DNA of 64,000 bases from Amorphochlora amoebiformis (GCA_054601695.1 BAAHQB010000362.1:1-64000); one strand, 5' to 3'; positions 1 to 31,145 are shown, counted from the stretch's first letter. Notes: generated by a model not told the origin, from the sequence alone. Numbers and translations are program-made.

Positions 1-545
1 CTCCTAACCCTAACCCTAACCCTAACCCTAACCCTAACCCTAACCCTAACCCTAACCCTAACCCTAACCCTAACCCTAACCCTAACCCTAACCCTAACCC
101 TAACCCTAACCCTAACCCTAACCCTAACCCTAACCCTAACCCTAACCCTAACCCTAACCCTAACCCTAACCCTAACCCTAACCCTAACCCTAACCCTAAC
201 CCTAACCCTAACCCTAACCCTAACCCTAACCCTAACCCTAACCCTAACCCTAACCCTAACCCTAACCCTAACCCTAACCCTAACCCTAACCCTAACCCTA
301 ACCCTAACCCTAACCCTAACCCTAACCCTAACCCTAACCCTAACCCTAACCCTAACCCTAACCCTAACCCTAACCCTAACCCTAACCCTAACCCTAACCC
401 TAACCCTAACCCTAACCCTAACCCTAACCCTAACCCTAACCCTAACCCTAACCCTAACCCTAACCCTAACCCTAACCCTAACCCTAACCCTAACCCTAAC
501 CCTAACCCTAACCCTAACCCTAACCCTAACCCTAACCCTAACCCT
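1..545. repeat. Telomere, (CCCTAA)n
   Basis: Perfect hexamer CCCTAA runs from about base 3 to base 545, roughly 90 copies. The C-strand reads 5' to 3' at the left edge, which is the orientation of a true left chromosome terminus, so the G-strand repeat is TTAGGG. That telomere type is used by animals, many fungi and many protists and algae, so it does not fix the lineage. Confidence 0.99.
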
Positions 546-1662
546 ACACCCTAACCCGACACCCTAACCCGACACCCTAACCCGACACCCTAACCCGACA
601 CCCTAACCCTAACCCTAACCCGACACCCTAACCCTAACCCTACACCCTAACCCGACACCCTAACCCGACACCCTAACCCGACACCCTAACCCGACACCCT
701 AACCCGACACCCTAACCCTAACCCTAACCCTAACCCTAACCCTAACCCTAACCCTAACCCTAACCCTAACCCTAACCCTAACCCGACACCCTAACCCGAC
801 ACCCTAACCCGACACCCTAACCCTAAACCTAACCCTAACCCGACACCCTAACCCTAACCCGACACCCTAACCCGACACCCTAACCCGACACCCTAACCCG
901 ACACCCTAACCCTAACCCGACACCCTAACCCGACACCCTAACCCGACACCCTAACCCGACACCCTAACCCGACACCCTAACCCGACACCCTAACCCTAAC
1001 CTAACCCTAACCCGACACCCTAACCCGACACCCTAACCCGACACCCTAACCCGACACCATAACCCTAACCCGACACCCTAACCCGACACCCTAACCCGAC
1101 ACCCTAACCCGACACCCTAACCCGACACCCTAACCCGACACCCTAACCCGACACCCTAACCCGACACCCTAACCCGACACCCTAACCCGACACCCTAACC
1201 CGACACCCTAACCCGACACCCTAACCCGACACCCTAACCCGACACCCTAACCCGACACCCTAACCCTAACCCGACACCCTAACCCTAACCCGACACCCTA
1301 ACCCGACACCCTAACCCTAACCCTAACCCGACACCCTAACCCTAACCCTAACCCGACACCCTAACCCTAACCCGACACCCTAACCCTAACCCGACACCCT
1401 AACCCTAACCCGACACCCTAACCCTAACCCTAGCCCGACACCCTAACCCTAACCCGACACCCTAACCCTAACCCTAACCCTAACCCTAACCCTAACCCGA
1501 CACCCTAACCCGACACCCTAACCCGACACCCTAACCCGACACCCTAACTAGCTAACCCTAACCCGACACCCTAACCCTAACCCTAACCCTAACCCTAACC
1601 CTAACTCGACACCCTAACCCAACACCCTAACCCGACACCCTAACCCGACACCCTAACCCTAA
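546..1662. repeat. Subtelomeric variant telomere array (CCCTAA mixed with CCCGACA)
   Basis: From base 546 the hexamer is interspersed with CCCGACA, most often as the 13-base unit CCCTAACCCGACA, alone or after one to several plain CCCTAA units. Single-base variants occur (CCCTAG near 1430, an AACTAGCTAA break near 1547, CCCAACA near 1617). The array stops sharply at about 1662, where AT-rich unique DNA begins. The mixed higher-order order suggests expansion by replication slippage or recombination and not by telomerase alone. Confidence 0.95.
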
Positions 1663-1866
1663 AGTCTAGAGATTATAAATCTATACAGTATAATACTAGA
1701 ATACAGTGTAGAGGATATGCACTAGATCTAGTAGGTGTATACTAGACAATTATCTAGATGATGTAAATGGCTAAGACTACTGGCATGATAATAAAGAGTA
1801 CTAGAGTAACTGAACCATTCGAATACATTTTTCTAATTCAAGATTGAAAAAGCTATAATTCTAGAA
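1663..1866. other. Unique spacer between subtelomere and first gene
   Basis: AT-rich, low-copy sequence with several CTAG motifs. It must hold the 3' end of the SRRM1-like transcript, whose stop codon lies at 1867-1869 on the minus strand. I see no gene here. Confidence 0.6.
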
Positions 1867-7522
<5,656 letters not shown>

Positions 7523-7656
7523 AATAAAACAACCTCGGAAATCACCAACTCACTCTTTTCGCGGAGATGCGCACACCTCGGGTCGGGATCCACGCCCGAT
7601 GTTTTCGTGTTGATTTAGCAGATTTTAGTTTTTCGGGTGTGGCCAAGGGGCATCCA
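7523..7656. promoter_or_regulatory. Divergent (bidirectional) promoter interval
   Basis: Only 134 bp separate the inferred ATG of the SRRM1-like gene (minus) and the chosen ATG of the small membrane-protein gene (plus). An in-frame ATG at 7567 on the plus strand would shrink it to about 45 bp. No TATA box is evident. The assignment rests on gene orientation only. Confidence 0.45.
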
Positions 7657-8082
7657 ATGAGTGCGTTGAAGCGATTCATCCGCGAGCAAACGGTGATCGC
7701 TGCTTCCCTAGCGTTGGGTTTTGCCGGAGTTGGACTCTGCTTTGCAAAGAAGGGGGAGGAAGTCACCGCCATTCCAAAGGCTGCGGATCCCGTCAGGGTA
7801 CCACAACCTCACACACAAGCATGAACGAATTTTTCTGGCCTCTTAGATTGGTAGCATGCGCTCATGCTGGTATGTACTCTCCCCACACTCATCCTTAACT
7901 GCTACCTTCACATGCAGATGATTAGGTACCTCGAGACCCTCGGCCAAATGTAAGTATATAATTAACATGTGGACCCAGGCCAACAACACCAATGTTCTTT
8001 TCTTTGGCCTATCCCTCTCAGAGAGCGAGGCGAGATTGACGTGGAATACAAAGATTCAAGCGAGACCGACAAGCTCATGTGA
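7657..8082 (+). CDS. Small single-pass membrane protein, 77 aa
   Basis: Three exons in phase (7657-7797, 7918-7949, 8022-8082) total 234 nt. The donors are GTACCA and GTAAGT. The N-terminus (MSALKRFIREQTVIAASLAL) is basic and runs into one hydrophobic segment at about residues 11-30; the remainder is hydrophilic and ends ETDKLM. This resembles small accessory subunits of the mitochondrial inner membrane, but I do not recognise the family. I chose the ATG at 7657 over the in-frame ATG at 7567 because it puts the basic-hydrophobic segment at the N-terminus and leaves room for a promoter. A candidate extra exon at 7847-7869 was left out because it creates a stop. Confidence 0.65.
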
Positions 8083-8725
8083 ACTGTTGAAGAGCCTTTC
8101 CCGCTCGTTTTGATGTACATGTACATCATTGAATGAAGTTGATGTACTTCAGAGAAACATAGCTACATGAACTGGGACGCGCGCTGCAAAAAGGCAGTAG
8201 GCTTACAACCATGTGCTATTCGCTTAAGCGATAATTAGATAATCCAATCTCGTTTTTCTAGTTTTTCCAATTCGATCACGTTCGTACACGTACGATTATA
8301 TTCTAGCTGGTTATTTCAATGGCCAGCAACAAAGGCAGCACTGCATCTCAAGCTAGTCTAGCTGGTCATATCATAATGAGTACATTTATATCTATCTATC
8401 TATATCTAGTATATATCTTAGATTCTATATATATAAGTTACGATTCGATCACGCTATCTGGCGCTAATTTTAATTAAGCAAGTTAGTTGTATACGTACAT
8501 AGTATAAGCTAGCGCTATATATATATGGCTAGGTAAGCTAGGTAAGTCGTAAATCTCTTGTACTATGTATGGCAGAGCGAGTATATAGGTCTAGAGGTAC
8601 CAGCAATGACATTGGTCCATGGACCATGTTAGTATTGCGCTTAATTAAGTTTTCTATCTAGTCCACCCAGAAGATCTAGCTAGCTACTCGATAGATCATT
8701 TTATAATATTCGATCATGCATATAT

Positions 8726-8810
<85 letters not shown>

Positions 8811-9170
8811 TGCACTGGCGCCAAGCAGATTTACACATGCATGTGTGCGGCAGTGTGCCTGACTACGGAAAGTTTTAATAAATGTCTAAATTATTATATA
8901 TACAATATTCTAGATATTCTAGTATTATCTAGATTATCTCATGATACTCGATATATTTTCCGATATACTTTCTTCCTTAGATCACTCTTATACCGTTACG
9001 TATACTAGTAGGGGTCTCTGTGCTGCTCTCCTGGGTACCCTCTCTATATATGTTCCTACTAGCTGGATGTGACTCACATATGCGTCTGTATTTAAGACAT
9101 ATCTACCACGTAGTAGAAGCGATGATGACACATAGTTCTGCATATGTTCTGTGAAGTACGGTTTTGATAC
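8083..9170. other. Intergenic, CTAG-rich, with (TA)n at 8716-8807
   Basis: AT-rich DNA with dense TAG/CTAG words (AGCTAGTCTAGCTGG, CTAGCTAGCTACT) and one long (TA)n tract. No exon with splice signals and codon bias is visible. The 3' ends of the flanking convergent genes must lie here. Confidence 0.7.
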
Positions 9171-10415
<1,245 letters not shown>

Positions 10416-10693
10416 CTATCACCTGCCGTCCGACCACTCTCGCGCCGTCCTCTATCACACCCTCGACTTTTCATCCCGTGACGGGCGCGCCAATATCTCT
10501 GTCACCCACGACAGTTTCCCCGAAAGAGAAACGAGTGTGCTGCAACTAGTTGGTCGCAGCTTCGAGCACAATCAGCAGGGATGTTGTGCTTGAGAAGAAC
10601 ATTGAAGAATCAGAGTCCGACAAAGAAAAAGGCGTTGAACTGTGGTCCTCCGAAATCAAATCTCGTTTCCAGATATGCGTCTTCGGTCAGGGA

Positions 10694-10861
10694 TTACATA
10701 ACCATTTCACAGACGTTTCCACATTCGAAACATACAATCTCCAGGCCAGAACGACAATACCTGTTCTCGCAGCCCGCGCATACTGACATCGACCATTTGC
10801 TTAGGTCATATTTTATCTCCCCTGAACAATCCATGCTAGGTTGTGGCGTCGTCGGAGACAT
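10694..10861 (-). CDS. Possible Cys-rich small ORF (55 aa)
   Basis: A minus-strand ORF from ATG (10861-10859) to TAA (10696-10694). Its second half has paired cysteines in the order CAGC, YC, CFEC, VC within about 25 residues, spacing like a zinc-binding ribbon or knuckle. It starts MSPTTPQPSMDCSGEIKYD. It could be a free small gene, an exon of the minus-strand gene to its left, or chance. I know no family to assign. Confidence 0.3.
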   Translation of the reverse strand: MSPTTPQPSMDCSGEIKYDLSKWSMSVCAGCENRYCRSGLEIVCFECGNVCEMVM

Positions 10862-11242
10862 GGTGTCTGCCACAGGTTGTACAGGATCATGCCACCATAT
10901 GATTCATATCCAAAAAGCCATTATTAAATGCAGGGAGCAGCCGGCCGCCAAGGCCGAGGTGGTCACTGCCCCTCCTGCGGCCGAGGCGCCAGTGGCCACA
11001 GAGCCCGGGCAGGGCTCTGTGGCCGCTGCCGCTCTCCTTCGTTCCTGCCTGGGCTCTGTGCAATGCCGCTCTCCTTCGTTGAACTACCCGATATTAAAAT
11101 GAACAGCCATAGTCGCCATTCCCGCAAAATTTGGCGCAAATATTATTTCGGATCACGATATTGGGTTGACACGTGTATCCACGGATACACGTGGATTCGG
11201 ATTTGTTTATTTCGCGCAACAGCTCCGGCGCTCCTGGCCAAG
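10862..11242. promoter_or_regulatory. GC-rich 5' region of DHODH with two inverted repeats
   Basis: The interval has two near-perfect hairpin-capable repeats: 13-bp arms at 10994-11006 and 11012-11024 (5-nt loop; GGCCACAGAGCCC), and 11-bp arms at 11170-11180 and 11183-11193 (2-nt spacer; CACGTGTATCC, containing the E-box CACGTG). It lies directly upstream of the inferred DHODH start at 11243. A regulatory role is inference from position and symmetry. Confidence 0.35.
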
Positions 11243-22050
<10,808 letters not shown>

Positions 22051-23018
22051 TTAGCCGCCAAGCCACAGAGTGGACTCAGGTTCGATCCCGTAGTAGCCGA
22101 GCGTCCTGTTGTCCTCCAGATACTTGGACGCGTACCAGAGGCTTCGCAGGTGCTTGGAGCGCTTCTTGGGATTTGACGAATTGCCGCCATTTACGTCGGA
22201 ATCCTCGAAATTCCATCCAACGGCGATGCCCTTATCCTTGATCTTTCGCCGGATTGTCGAGATTGTGGTATCACACACATCCACCCACAGAGTAATGGTT
22301 TTGTGCTCAGTTTTGACAAAAATCTGGAGAGCGTGCCTGGGAGAGAAAGTCCACAACAACTGATATGATTTTATATGAATGTGACGGCAAAGTATTTTAG
22401 AAGCGTCACCGTTGTCTCCAGTCTTTTATCGCTTTCCTCAGGTTCTGTCAAGTGAACATGCACAGTTTACAACTAGGGATACAACGTGGGTTTGTGTTGC
22501 CAGTTGCTTCCCCCTCAACTCGGCAGTGTGCCTAGAGTCTAGAGAGAGCGTACACGTGTACCTTATTGGGTACAAGGTGGGTTGTGTCCTTGATTTCCTT
22601 ACGCGTGAGCGGATCTGAAGAGTGGCCCATACCGTACCTGAGCAACCCGATGTTTATACAAATAAGTGGGAATATGTCCGCACGTCGCGAGTCTGTACCA
22701 GCGGACGATGCTCTCGTAATCGTACGTTTGGCCTGCATACACAAAGGCACCACATCAACACGTACACATCCCGCGACACGCACGAATACAACGAACGAGC
22801 AAGATAGTGTAAATTGCCGTAGAAGAATTGCAGAAATGGCACGTGTTCCACACAGGCTGTGTCACGAGGTTGGATGTAGTTAATCTTGCGAGAATTGGTG
22901 TGGTTGAGGCACCTGCTTCGTTCTGTACTGGTCGTTCCATAATGTCGCTTGATATAGGGCACAGAAAATCGATGGGAATGTCCGGACGTAAACTCGAAGA
23001 GGGCATGGTGGTCGTCAT
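22051..23018 (-). CDS. U-box E3 ligase fused to a C-terminal ubiquitin-like domain
   Basis: Five minus-strand exons in phase: 23018-22913, 22732-22699, 22637-22562, 22444-22410, 22336-22051 (537 nt, 178 aa). Residues 13-82 form a complete U-box: DIPIDFLCPISSDIMERPV, GQTYDYESIVRW, DPLTRKEIKDTTHLVPN, then a C-terminal helix NLRKAIKDW. U-boxes recruit E2 enzymes and act as ubiquitin ligases. Residues 86-178 are ubiquitin-like: LQIFVKTEHKTITLWVDV, RRKIKDKGI, a roughly 20-residue Asn/Ser/Lys insertion, then ASKYLEDNRTLGYYGI and PESTLWLGG at the stop. The Lys equivalent to ubiquitin K48 is kept (ASKYLED); the K63 position is Pro. The joining exon 22444-22410 fits both sides in phase, so the fusion rests on splicing logic. 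The start ATG follows an in-frame stop. Introns are compact, about 60-180 nt, unlike the neighbours. Confidence 0.85.
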
Positions 23019-23253
23019 GTGTGACATGTGTCCATGACAGACTTGACCCTCGTGATCTGTGGGCGAGTCACGGTGTGACAAATTAGTGAGCGTAAATTTA
23101 GTTTGTTTTTGTTCGTTTGTTTGTTTGAGAGTGAGAGCGAATGGGTGAAAACTTAAAAGTATTAGAGGTTCATCGGCCCTTATCAGTGGCTTGAAACGAA
23201 ATAAAACGGATGCAATAAAATCACGCCAAATTGCACAAAAAGACCAAAGCCTC

Positions 23254-23638
23254 ATGCCCGCCAAGTTCGGCGCCAACTGCATCGGCGATCTCGAAGAGAA
23301 TGAACCCCTTGTCCACAAACAACAACCCCTGGCGGATCACGGCTTCCACAACCTCAAAGGAGGCGCAAGTTCAACCTTCTCAGACCTCAAGGTCACAGCA
23401 TTCGAATTAAGCACCTCGGGAGGGAGGTGTTTTAGTGGTATGATTGATGCTTGACGGGAATGGGGAAGGCGATGAGCAAGTGTGATAGGCAACCGACTAA
23501 TTCGGATTTGTATAGTTGGCGGTTAGATTCGAGTTATGACAATCGAGTTGAAAATATTTGCGTGATCAGGTGGAACAGTTGGCGGACCCCGAAGAGAAGA
23601 AGCAACTCGTTAAGGACATGAACTGCCTCGCAAAGTAA
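23254..23638 (+). CDS. Hypothetical small protein, 68 aa
   Basis: Two exons in phase: 23254-23391 (46 codons; donor GTCACA) and 23570-23638 (acceptor GATCAG; ends NCLAK-stop). It begins MPAKFGANCIGDLEENEP, and the last exon reads VEQLADPEEKKQLVKDMNC. Third positions favour C/G. An in-frame upstream ATG at 23191 exists. The minus strand of exon 1 is also open and reads as a plausible helix (GLLFVDKGFILFEIADAVG), so the strand is not certain. No family recognised. Confidence 0.45.
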
Positions 23639-23929
23639 ACCCAATGCAAAACTCACCACATGAATTCTCACGTGGCTTTGTCTTTAATTCTTCGCGGGCT
23701 TGTTCTTTGCGGGGTTTTCCGATCTCTTTAGTATGTGACCCCATAGATGAGCCCTTCGATATCTCTCAGATGCACGGCCTACTCCTTCTGCTGCTGTTTG
23801 TGCACTGGGGGATTAATATGCGTGGGACTGCTATGGTAATAACGTAGACATTTGCGTGATGACATGTGATGATGTCGTAGTCGAGATAGGCTATCCACGG
23901 CAACCACCAACGTCGATACACAATTGCAC

Positions 23930-24545
23930 TGACCATTTGCCATAGTCCATCCACACACAGAACCATCAACCATTTCACATCTGCAACGATCAACAATTTG
24001 GGATAATCCATCCACTCGTAACCATCAACCATTTGGGATAGTCCATCCACACACAACTATAACCGTTTGGCTATCCCAAACGGTTGATGATTGCGTATGG
24101 GTGCAACTTCCAAATGGTTGAAGGTTGTATGTGGATGGCATGTGGATGGCATGTGGATGGCCGTGTGTGTGGATGGTTGCGTGTGCGGATGTTTGCGTGT
24201 GTGGATGGTTCCATCCACATATCGTGACCATCAACCATTGGGGATAGGACATCCACGCGCAACCATCAACCGTTTGGGTTTCGACCATCAGGATACTCCA
24301 TCCACATGCGCAAACATCATCCATTTGAGATAGTACATCCACACTCAACCATCAACCATTCGGGTATCAACCCTTATGATTTGCCATCACACACGCAACC
24401 ATAAACTGTCTGATATAGTACAACCATCAACCATTTGGAGGGTGTTCGACATGCAAATATCAAAGGTTTGGGATAGTCCATATACACACATAACCATCAA
24501 CCATTTGGGTCCACACACGTACCATTACCTGCATAGTAGTACCGG
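23930..24545. repeat. Inverted and direct repeats of CCATCCACACACAACCATC
   Basis: Many diverged copies of a roughly 35-45 bp unit (GGGATAGTCCATCCACAC, ACAACCATCAACCATTTG). Orientation flips at a palindromic point near 24062-24085 (AACCGTTTGG facing CCAAACGGTT) and flips back near 24200, so this arm could fold into a long imperfect hairpin. Confidence 0.85.
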
Positions 24546-24836
24546 TAAGTACCGGCTGATTTGATCTCTAGCAAGGATGGGAATATGGCCCTTTAGCTTG
24601 TCTTGAGGGGATTGGGGAGACTTTGGGGAGGGGAAGAGGGATTTGGGGCAGAGGGGGGATTATCTGCAAGTTATTAATGGCTGCAGAGCTGGGGGTTTAT
24701 CTGCAAGGGTTGCTTTCGGTGGATGGGAAACCTATCTCCAGGATCTCCAGTGATCTCTGGCATTACTACGACTACGCTCTGCACCTATCTACTCTTCAGC
24801 TGTGTCTATGTTGCTCTAAACGATATATATATTACG

Positions 24837-24919
<83 letters not shown>

Positions 24920-24989
24920 TATGTGTGTGTGTGTATGTGTGTGTGCTATAAATGTATACACACAGTGTTTAAAGTATGTTTTTGATTAG

Positions 24990-25069
24990 TTACAGAAGAC
25001 ACCTTCTGAAGAAGTGGGACAAGTTGCGAGCTCGGAACAAGATCCCCGTGTCCAGCAATTCACGCATGC
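24990..25069 (-). CDS. Possible terminal exon of an unidentified gene
   Basis: Minus-strand segment after acceptor GTTGCAG, reading MRELLDTGILFRARNLSHFF and ending CLL-stop (TAA at 24992-24990). Codon use resembles the verified exons. A second frame is also open. Its upstream partner would lie to the right beyond the 25.2-26.9 kb (TA)n block. No family recognised. Confidence 0.35.
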
Positions 25070-25189
25070 CTGCAACAAACCTGTAACATCTCAACACTAA
25101 CCAAATCAAACTGGACAACATTTATCCAAACAATATTCATTTATTTCAGGTTAAAATATAGCAAATATTATCTATAGACATATATGAAT

Positions 25190-26940
<1,751 letters not shown>

Positions 26941-27027
26941 ATATATTTTTACGTGTGTAATTAGGTAAGATTGAAGCAACAGAGATCTGATGAGTGACGA
27001 GGCGAGGCCAGCGATTTCCCAACTCAC

Positions 27028-27049
27028 CACCAATAGCTCATCGTAATCC
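27028..27049 (-). CDS. Candidate short exon (weak)
   Basis: Minus-strand GG-ATTACGATGAGCTATTGGTG segment flanked by acceptor CCATAG and a canonical donor GTGAGT, reading DYDELLV. It could be upstream of the 24990-25069 exon, but phase could not be tied together. Reading through gives an open frame with WEIAGLASSLIRSLLLQSYL. Weak evidence. Confidence 0.2.
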
Positions 27050-27817
27050 CTATGGATAAAATACCCCAACGAATCCGAACTGATACGAATCGATATTCGA
27101 TCGATGTTCAAGTTTATCTAAAGCATTTGGATTCTACCTGCGCCGTCTACTCGACATACATCTACACATATTTCAGCTGTCCGAACGGTGATTACATAGT
27201 GTACAATAAAGATGTCTGCTAGCTGTCTGAACGGTGATTACATAGTGGACAACAAAGATCTAGCATGCAATCACGTCTGCTAGCGCTCGCGATGTATTAA
27301 TTCACTAGATTAATATAATTAACTACCGCGTAATAATCGGATAACAAGGCTGCATGTAGCTGCTTGAGGCCTTGAGCTAGCGTCCATCGACTCTATCGGA
27401 TGATGATGAGTGATTAGTACTACGTTTTCCCGGAGCCTAGTGCTGGATCGGTACAATTGCACTATAGCATCATACTATTAGTCTAGACTCTACCTATTTA
27501 ATTAATGATTATCCCAGTGGCTGACTCGGACTGTAGTTGTGTGGGCTCCAGCCTGCTTCGAGGGCAACTCCCTCAGTCCCTCTCCCCTCCTGTTTGGCTA
27601 AGGCAATTTATTACCTTAAAAACACAAAGTAGGTTAGCCTCAGTACTTTGAAAAGTAGAAGTATATATATAGGGATGGAATGCCTAAGAATACAAAGGAA
27701 ATCATCTCTAGGATCCCCGCGTCTCAGAGTCATGATTCTGACTCATGAATGTTTCATTCACGGACATATTCCCAGATGTAAGGATTCTGTATGTACAGAT
27801 ACCTTTGATACACGTAC

Positions 27818-27875
<58 letters not shown>

Positions 27876-28135
27876 TATATATATATATATATATAATATA
27901 TATATATATATGTAATACATATATGTACTCGATATACATATGCATGTTTTATGTCAATATATTGTGTCAATGTATATATATATATATATATATAGATATA
28001 TATATATATGTACATATCTAGATGTATATATAATACTATTTTTATATATATGTAATATTACATATATATATATATATACATATATACTATGATAATGATA
28101 TAGTATGATAATGCATATGATGATATACATGTGTC

Positions 28136-28680
28136 TAACCTAGCCGCTCACGAGGTATAGATCATCTAGATGATACTAGAAGATGTGTATGCATCATGCC
28201 CAGCTTCTCCAAGGTATATACATTCACTGTGTACCCAACGTACGCGTATTGAAAGACTAGCCTGTAGCTATAGGTAGCTAAAGGTACCCTAGCCTGCTGT
28301 CTAACTGTCAACCATCGCTCAATCATTGTGACGCATATCAATGTATATCTATAATATTAAATAAGTATATTAGTGTATACAGAATATTATTATAAACCCA
28401 TCAGGCTATGTATATTGTAGAACGAAATGTGTAACGATACGTATGTCTTAGTTGAACCTAGGCGCTCACGGGGTAACTAAGATACATTATCTAGATCATA
28501 ATAGGAGATGTATGTACATGCCCAGCTTCTCTAAGGTATATATAAATACATGGGGTATTTCACCGTCTACCGCTTCCGGCGTGCGCGTAGTGCATGAGCA
28601 CCCTATAGCAGCTACAGCTAGCTACAGCTACCCTAGCCTGCTGTCTAAGTGTCAGCCATCATTCAATACGCATATCCATT
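28136..28680. repeat. Diverged tandem duplication, about 310-bp period
   Basis: 28136-28345 and 28446-28680 share, in order, CCTAGCCGCTCACG, ATCTAGAT, ATGCCCAGCTTCTC, GTAGCTA, CTACCCTAGCCTGCTGTCTAA and CATTCAAT-type words. Confidence 0.8.
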
Positions 28681-28828
28681 GTACTTTCATTTGTATTCCA
28701 CTCTCAGGGTGTACATGTGACTGTCCGATATATATACGTCTAGTACATGTAGTCACTATATATTCGGTTTATCATCTAGATCATATACGTAACATAGGCT
28801 GTAATGATTAGCGGACGGGCGAGTGACA

Positions 28829-28892
<64 letters not shown>

Positions 28893-29223
28893 CGATATAG
28901 TACATGGTACGTGTAGTACATGCATAGCGTATAGCAAACATAGAGTCTTCTCAACATAATAAACATATCTACCACATCCTCAAATCAAAACCTAGGGGCT
29001 CCCCATACCCAAAATCCAAAAAGTAACCCCGAGGTAAGGGTGCCCCCACAGTCTGTAAACTAGTCTCCTAGACTATAGGTGAGTTCTCATTCCACCGAAT
29101 TATATTTTATTGGAAAATACTTCCGCGGCTTTTCATGACACGAAGACAACATTTAGACTCAAGCCTGATATTTGTTTGGACGACAGCAGCATTTGTACAA
29201 ATATTATTAGATACATATGTATG

Positions 29224-29298
<75 letters not shown>

Positions 29299-29398
29299 TA
29301 TATATATATATATATATACTATATATACGATATATATATATATATATATATACATATATATGTTTATATATATTTATATATATAATATATTTATATAT

Positions 29399-29442
<44 letters not shown>

Positions 29443-29456
29443 AATATATGTGTATG

Positions 29457-29495
<39 letters not shown>

Positions 29496-29555
29496 GTATA
29501 AGTATAATGGCTCAACGATTTATATTATATATTATACATGTATATTTATATATAC

Positions 29556-29633
<78 letters not shown>

Positions 29634-29655
29634 ATATATATATATATGTATATAT

Positions 29656-29692
<37 letters not shown>

Positions 29693-30494
29693 TATATATA
29701 TATATGTATATGATTACATAGTGTGCAACAATCTAGCCCGGTATGATCCCAAACATCTACCCCGTAATATTGATGCTACTTCCAATAGGCTACATGTTAT
29801 TGGAGGATGATAATCGAATCTAGTAACCTGAGTGCTGCATGTAGCTAGACTCAGTGAGTAACAGTGTTACCATTATACCATGCATGGCGTCATATTAAAA
29901 TTAATCATTACTAGATATCGACCTGTTCAATCATTATACGACTCGGATTTTATATATATTGTCACCATTTAGACTACTAGCCCTCTTCAGCTAGGCTCTA
30001 GAGGCTGTGCAAACACGCACTGCAGCTTCGAGGACAAGAGAGAATTACTTCCAAATTCGAGAGTCTCTCTCCACCCTCCTGTTTGGCAAAGACAATATTA
30101 CCCAAAAAACACGGTACACCCAGTACTTCGTACCCTCATTTTGAGTACTCAGGAATCGAGAAACGTAGGAATGACAAGGATTATCCCTTGGATCCGTCTG
30201 AGAGTGATGGATGGATGGTTTATTCACGGACACATTCAGTGATCATAGTACGAGTACTTTCACGGATGATCTACGGATAGGTACTTCCACCAATGTACAC
30301 ATACTTCACGTACGCGTGTATATACATATATTATTATATATATATGTATATATACATATATATATATATGTACGTATATATGTATGTATACTTAATTATA
30401 TATATGTGTACACACACATATATATATATAATTATATATATATATATATATATATATTTATAATTATATATATATATATATATATGATTGTTAC

Positions 30495-30545
<51 letters not shown>

Positions 30546-30565
30546 GTGTGTGTGTGTGTATTGAA

Positions 30566-30649
<84 letters not shown>

Positions 30650-30659
30650 CACACACACG

Positions 30660-30690
<31 letters not shown>

Positions 30691-30779
30691 TACTGTATGC
30701 GATTCGATCGTATGACGTAACATAGGCTGTAGTGATCAGCGGACGGCCGAGTGACGGCGAAAAGCTCGACAAGATACAT

Positions 30780-30912
30780 CCGCCTCTTTGTCTACTTCGT
30801 CTAGTTCATCTAGTTTGTCTAGTTCGTCTACTTCGTCTAGTTCGTCTATTTGTTCTAGTTTGTCTAGTTCGTGCAGTTGGTCTAGTTGGTCTTGTTCGTC
30901 TAGTTCGCGAGT
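30780..30912. repeat. 9-bp minisatellite (TCGTCTAGT)n
   Basis: About 14 imperfect copies of TCGTCTAGT. Because the period is a multiple of three, both strands stay open (LVRLVRL or DELDELDKL). I treat these ORFs as repeat translations. Confidence 0.85.
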
Positions 30913-31112
30913 ACGTCGATGATGGCGCGGGTTTAGGCTCACGTGATGATACGTGAATAGATGTATCATTATCCGGAAGCATATATCAGTGCCTACTTAA
31001 CTATTAAATCACTTAGTAGGCTATCTACTATCGTTTAATGTATAATCATACCACTATACCATATGTATATATATTATATATCATATACATATATATATAT
31101 ATATATACATAC

Positions 31113-31145
<33 letters not shown>

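Noticed and set aside
7847-7869. Extra exon of the small membrane-protein gene
   Set aside because: It has splice-like borders but joining it to 7918 makes an immediate TGA; skipping it keeps the frame to a natural stop.
22412-23037. Plus-strand ORFs of 60-105 aa opposite the U-box gene
   Set aside because: The minus strand gives a recognisable U-box and ubiquitin fold across five phase-matched exons; the plus ORFs are shadows.
23220-23340. Minus-strand helix-like reading GLLFVDKGFILFEIADAVG
   Set aside because: Plausible, but no phase-matched partner exon was found, whereas the plus strand has start, donor, acceptor and stop; kept only as an alternative.
30732-30969. 75-77 aa ORFs on both strands over the 9-bp repeat
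   Set aside because: Low-complexity (TCGTCTAGT)n with a triplet-multiple period, no splice or start evidence.
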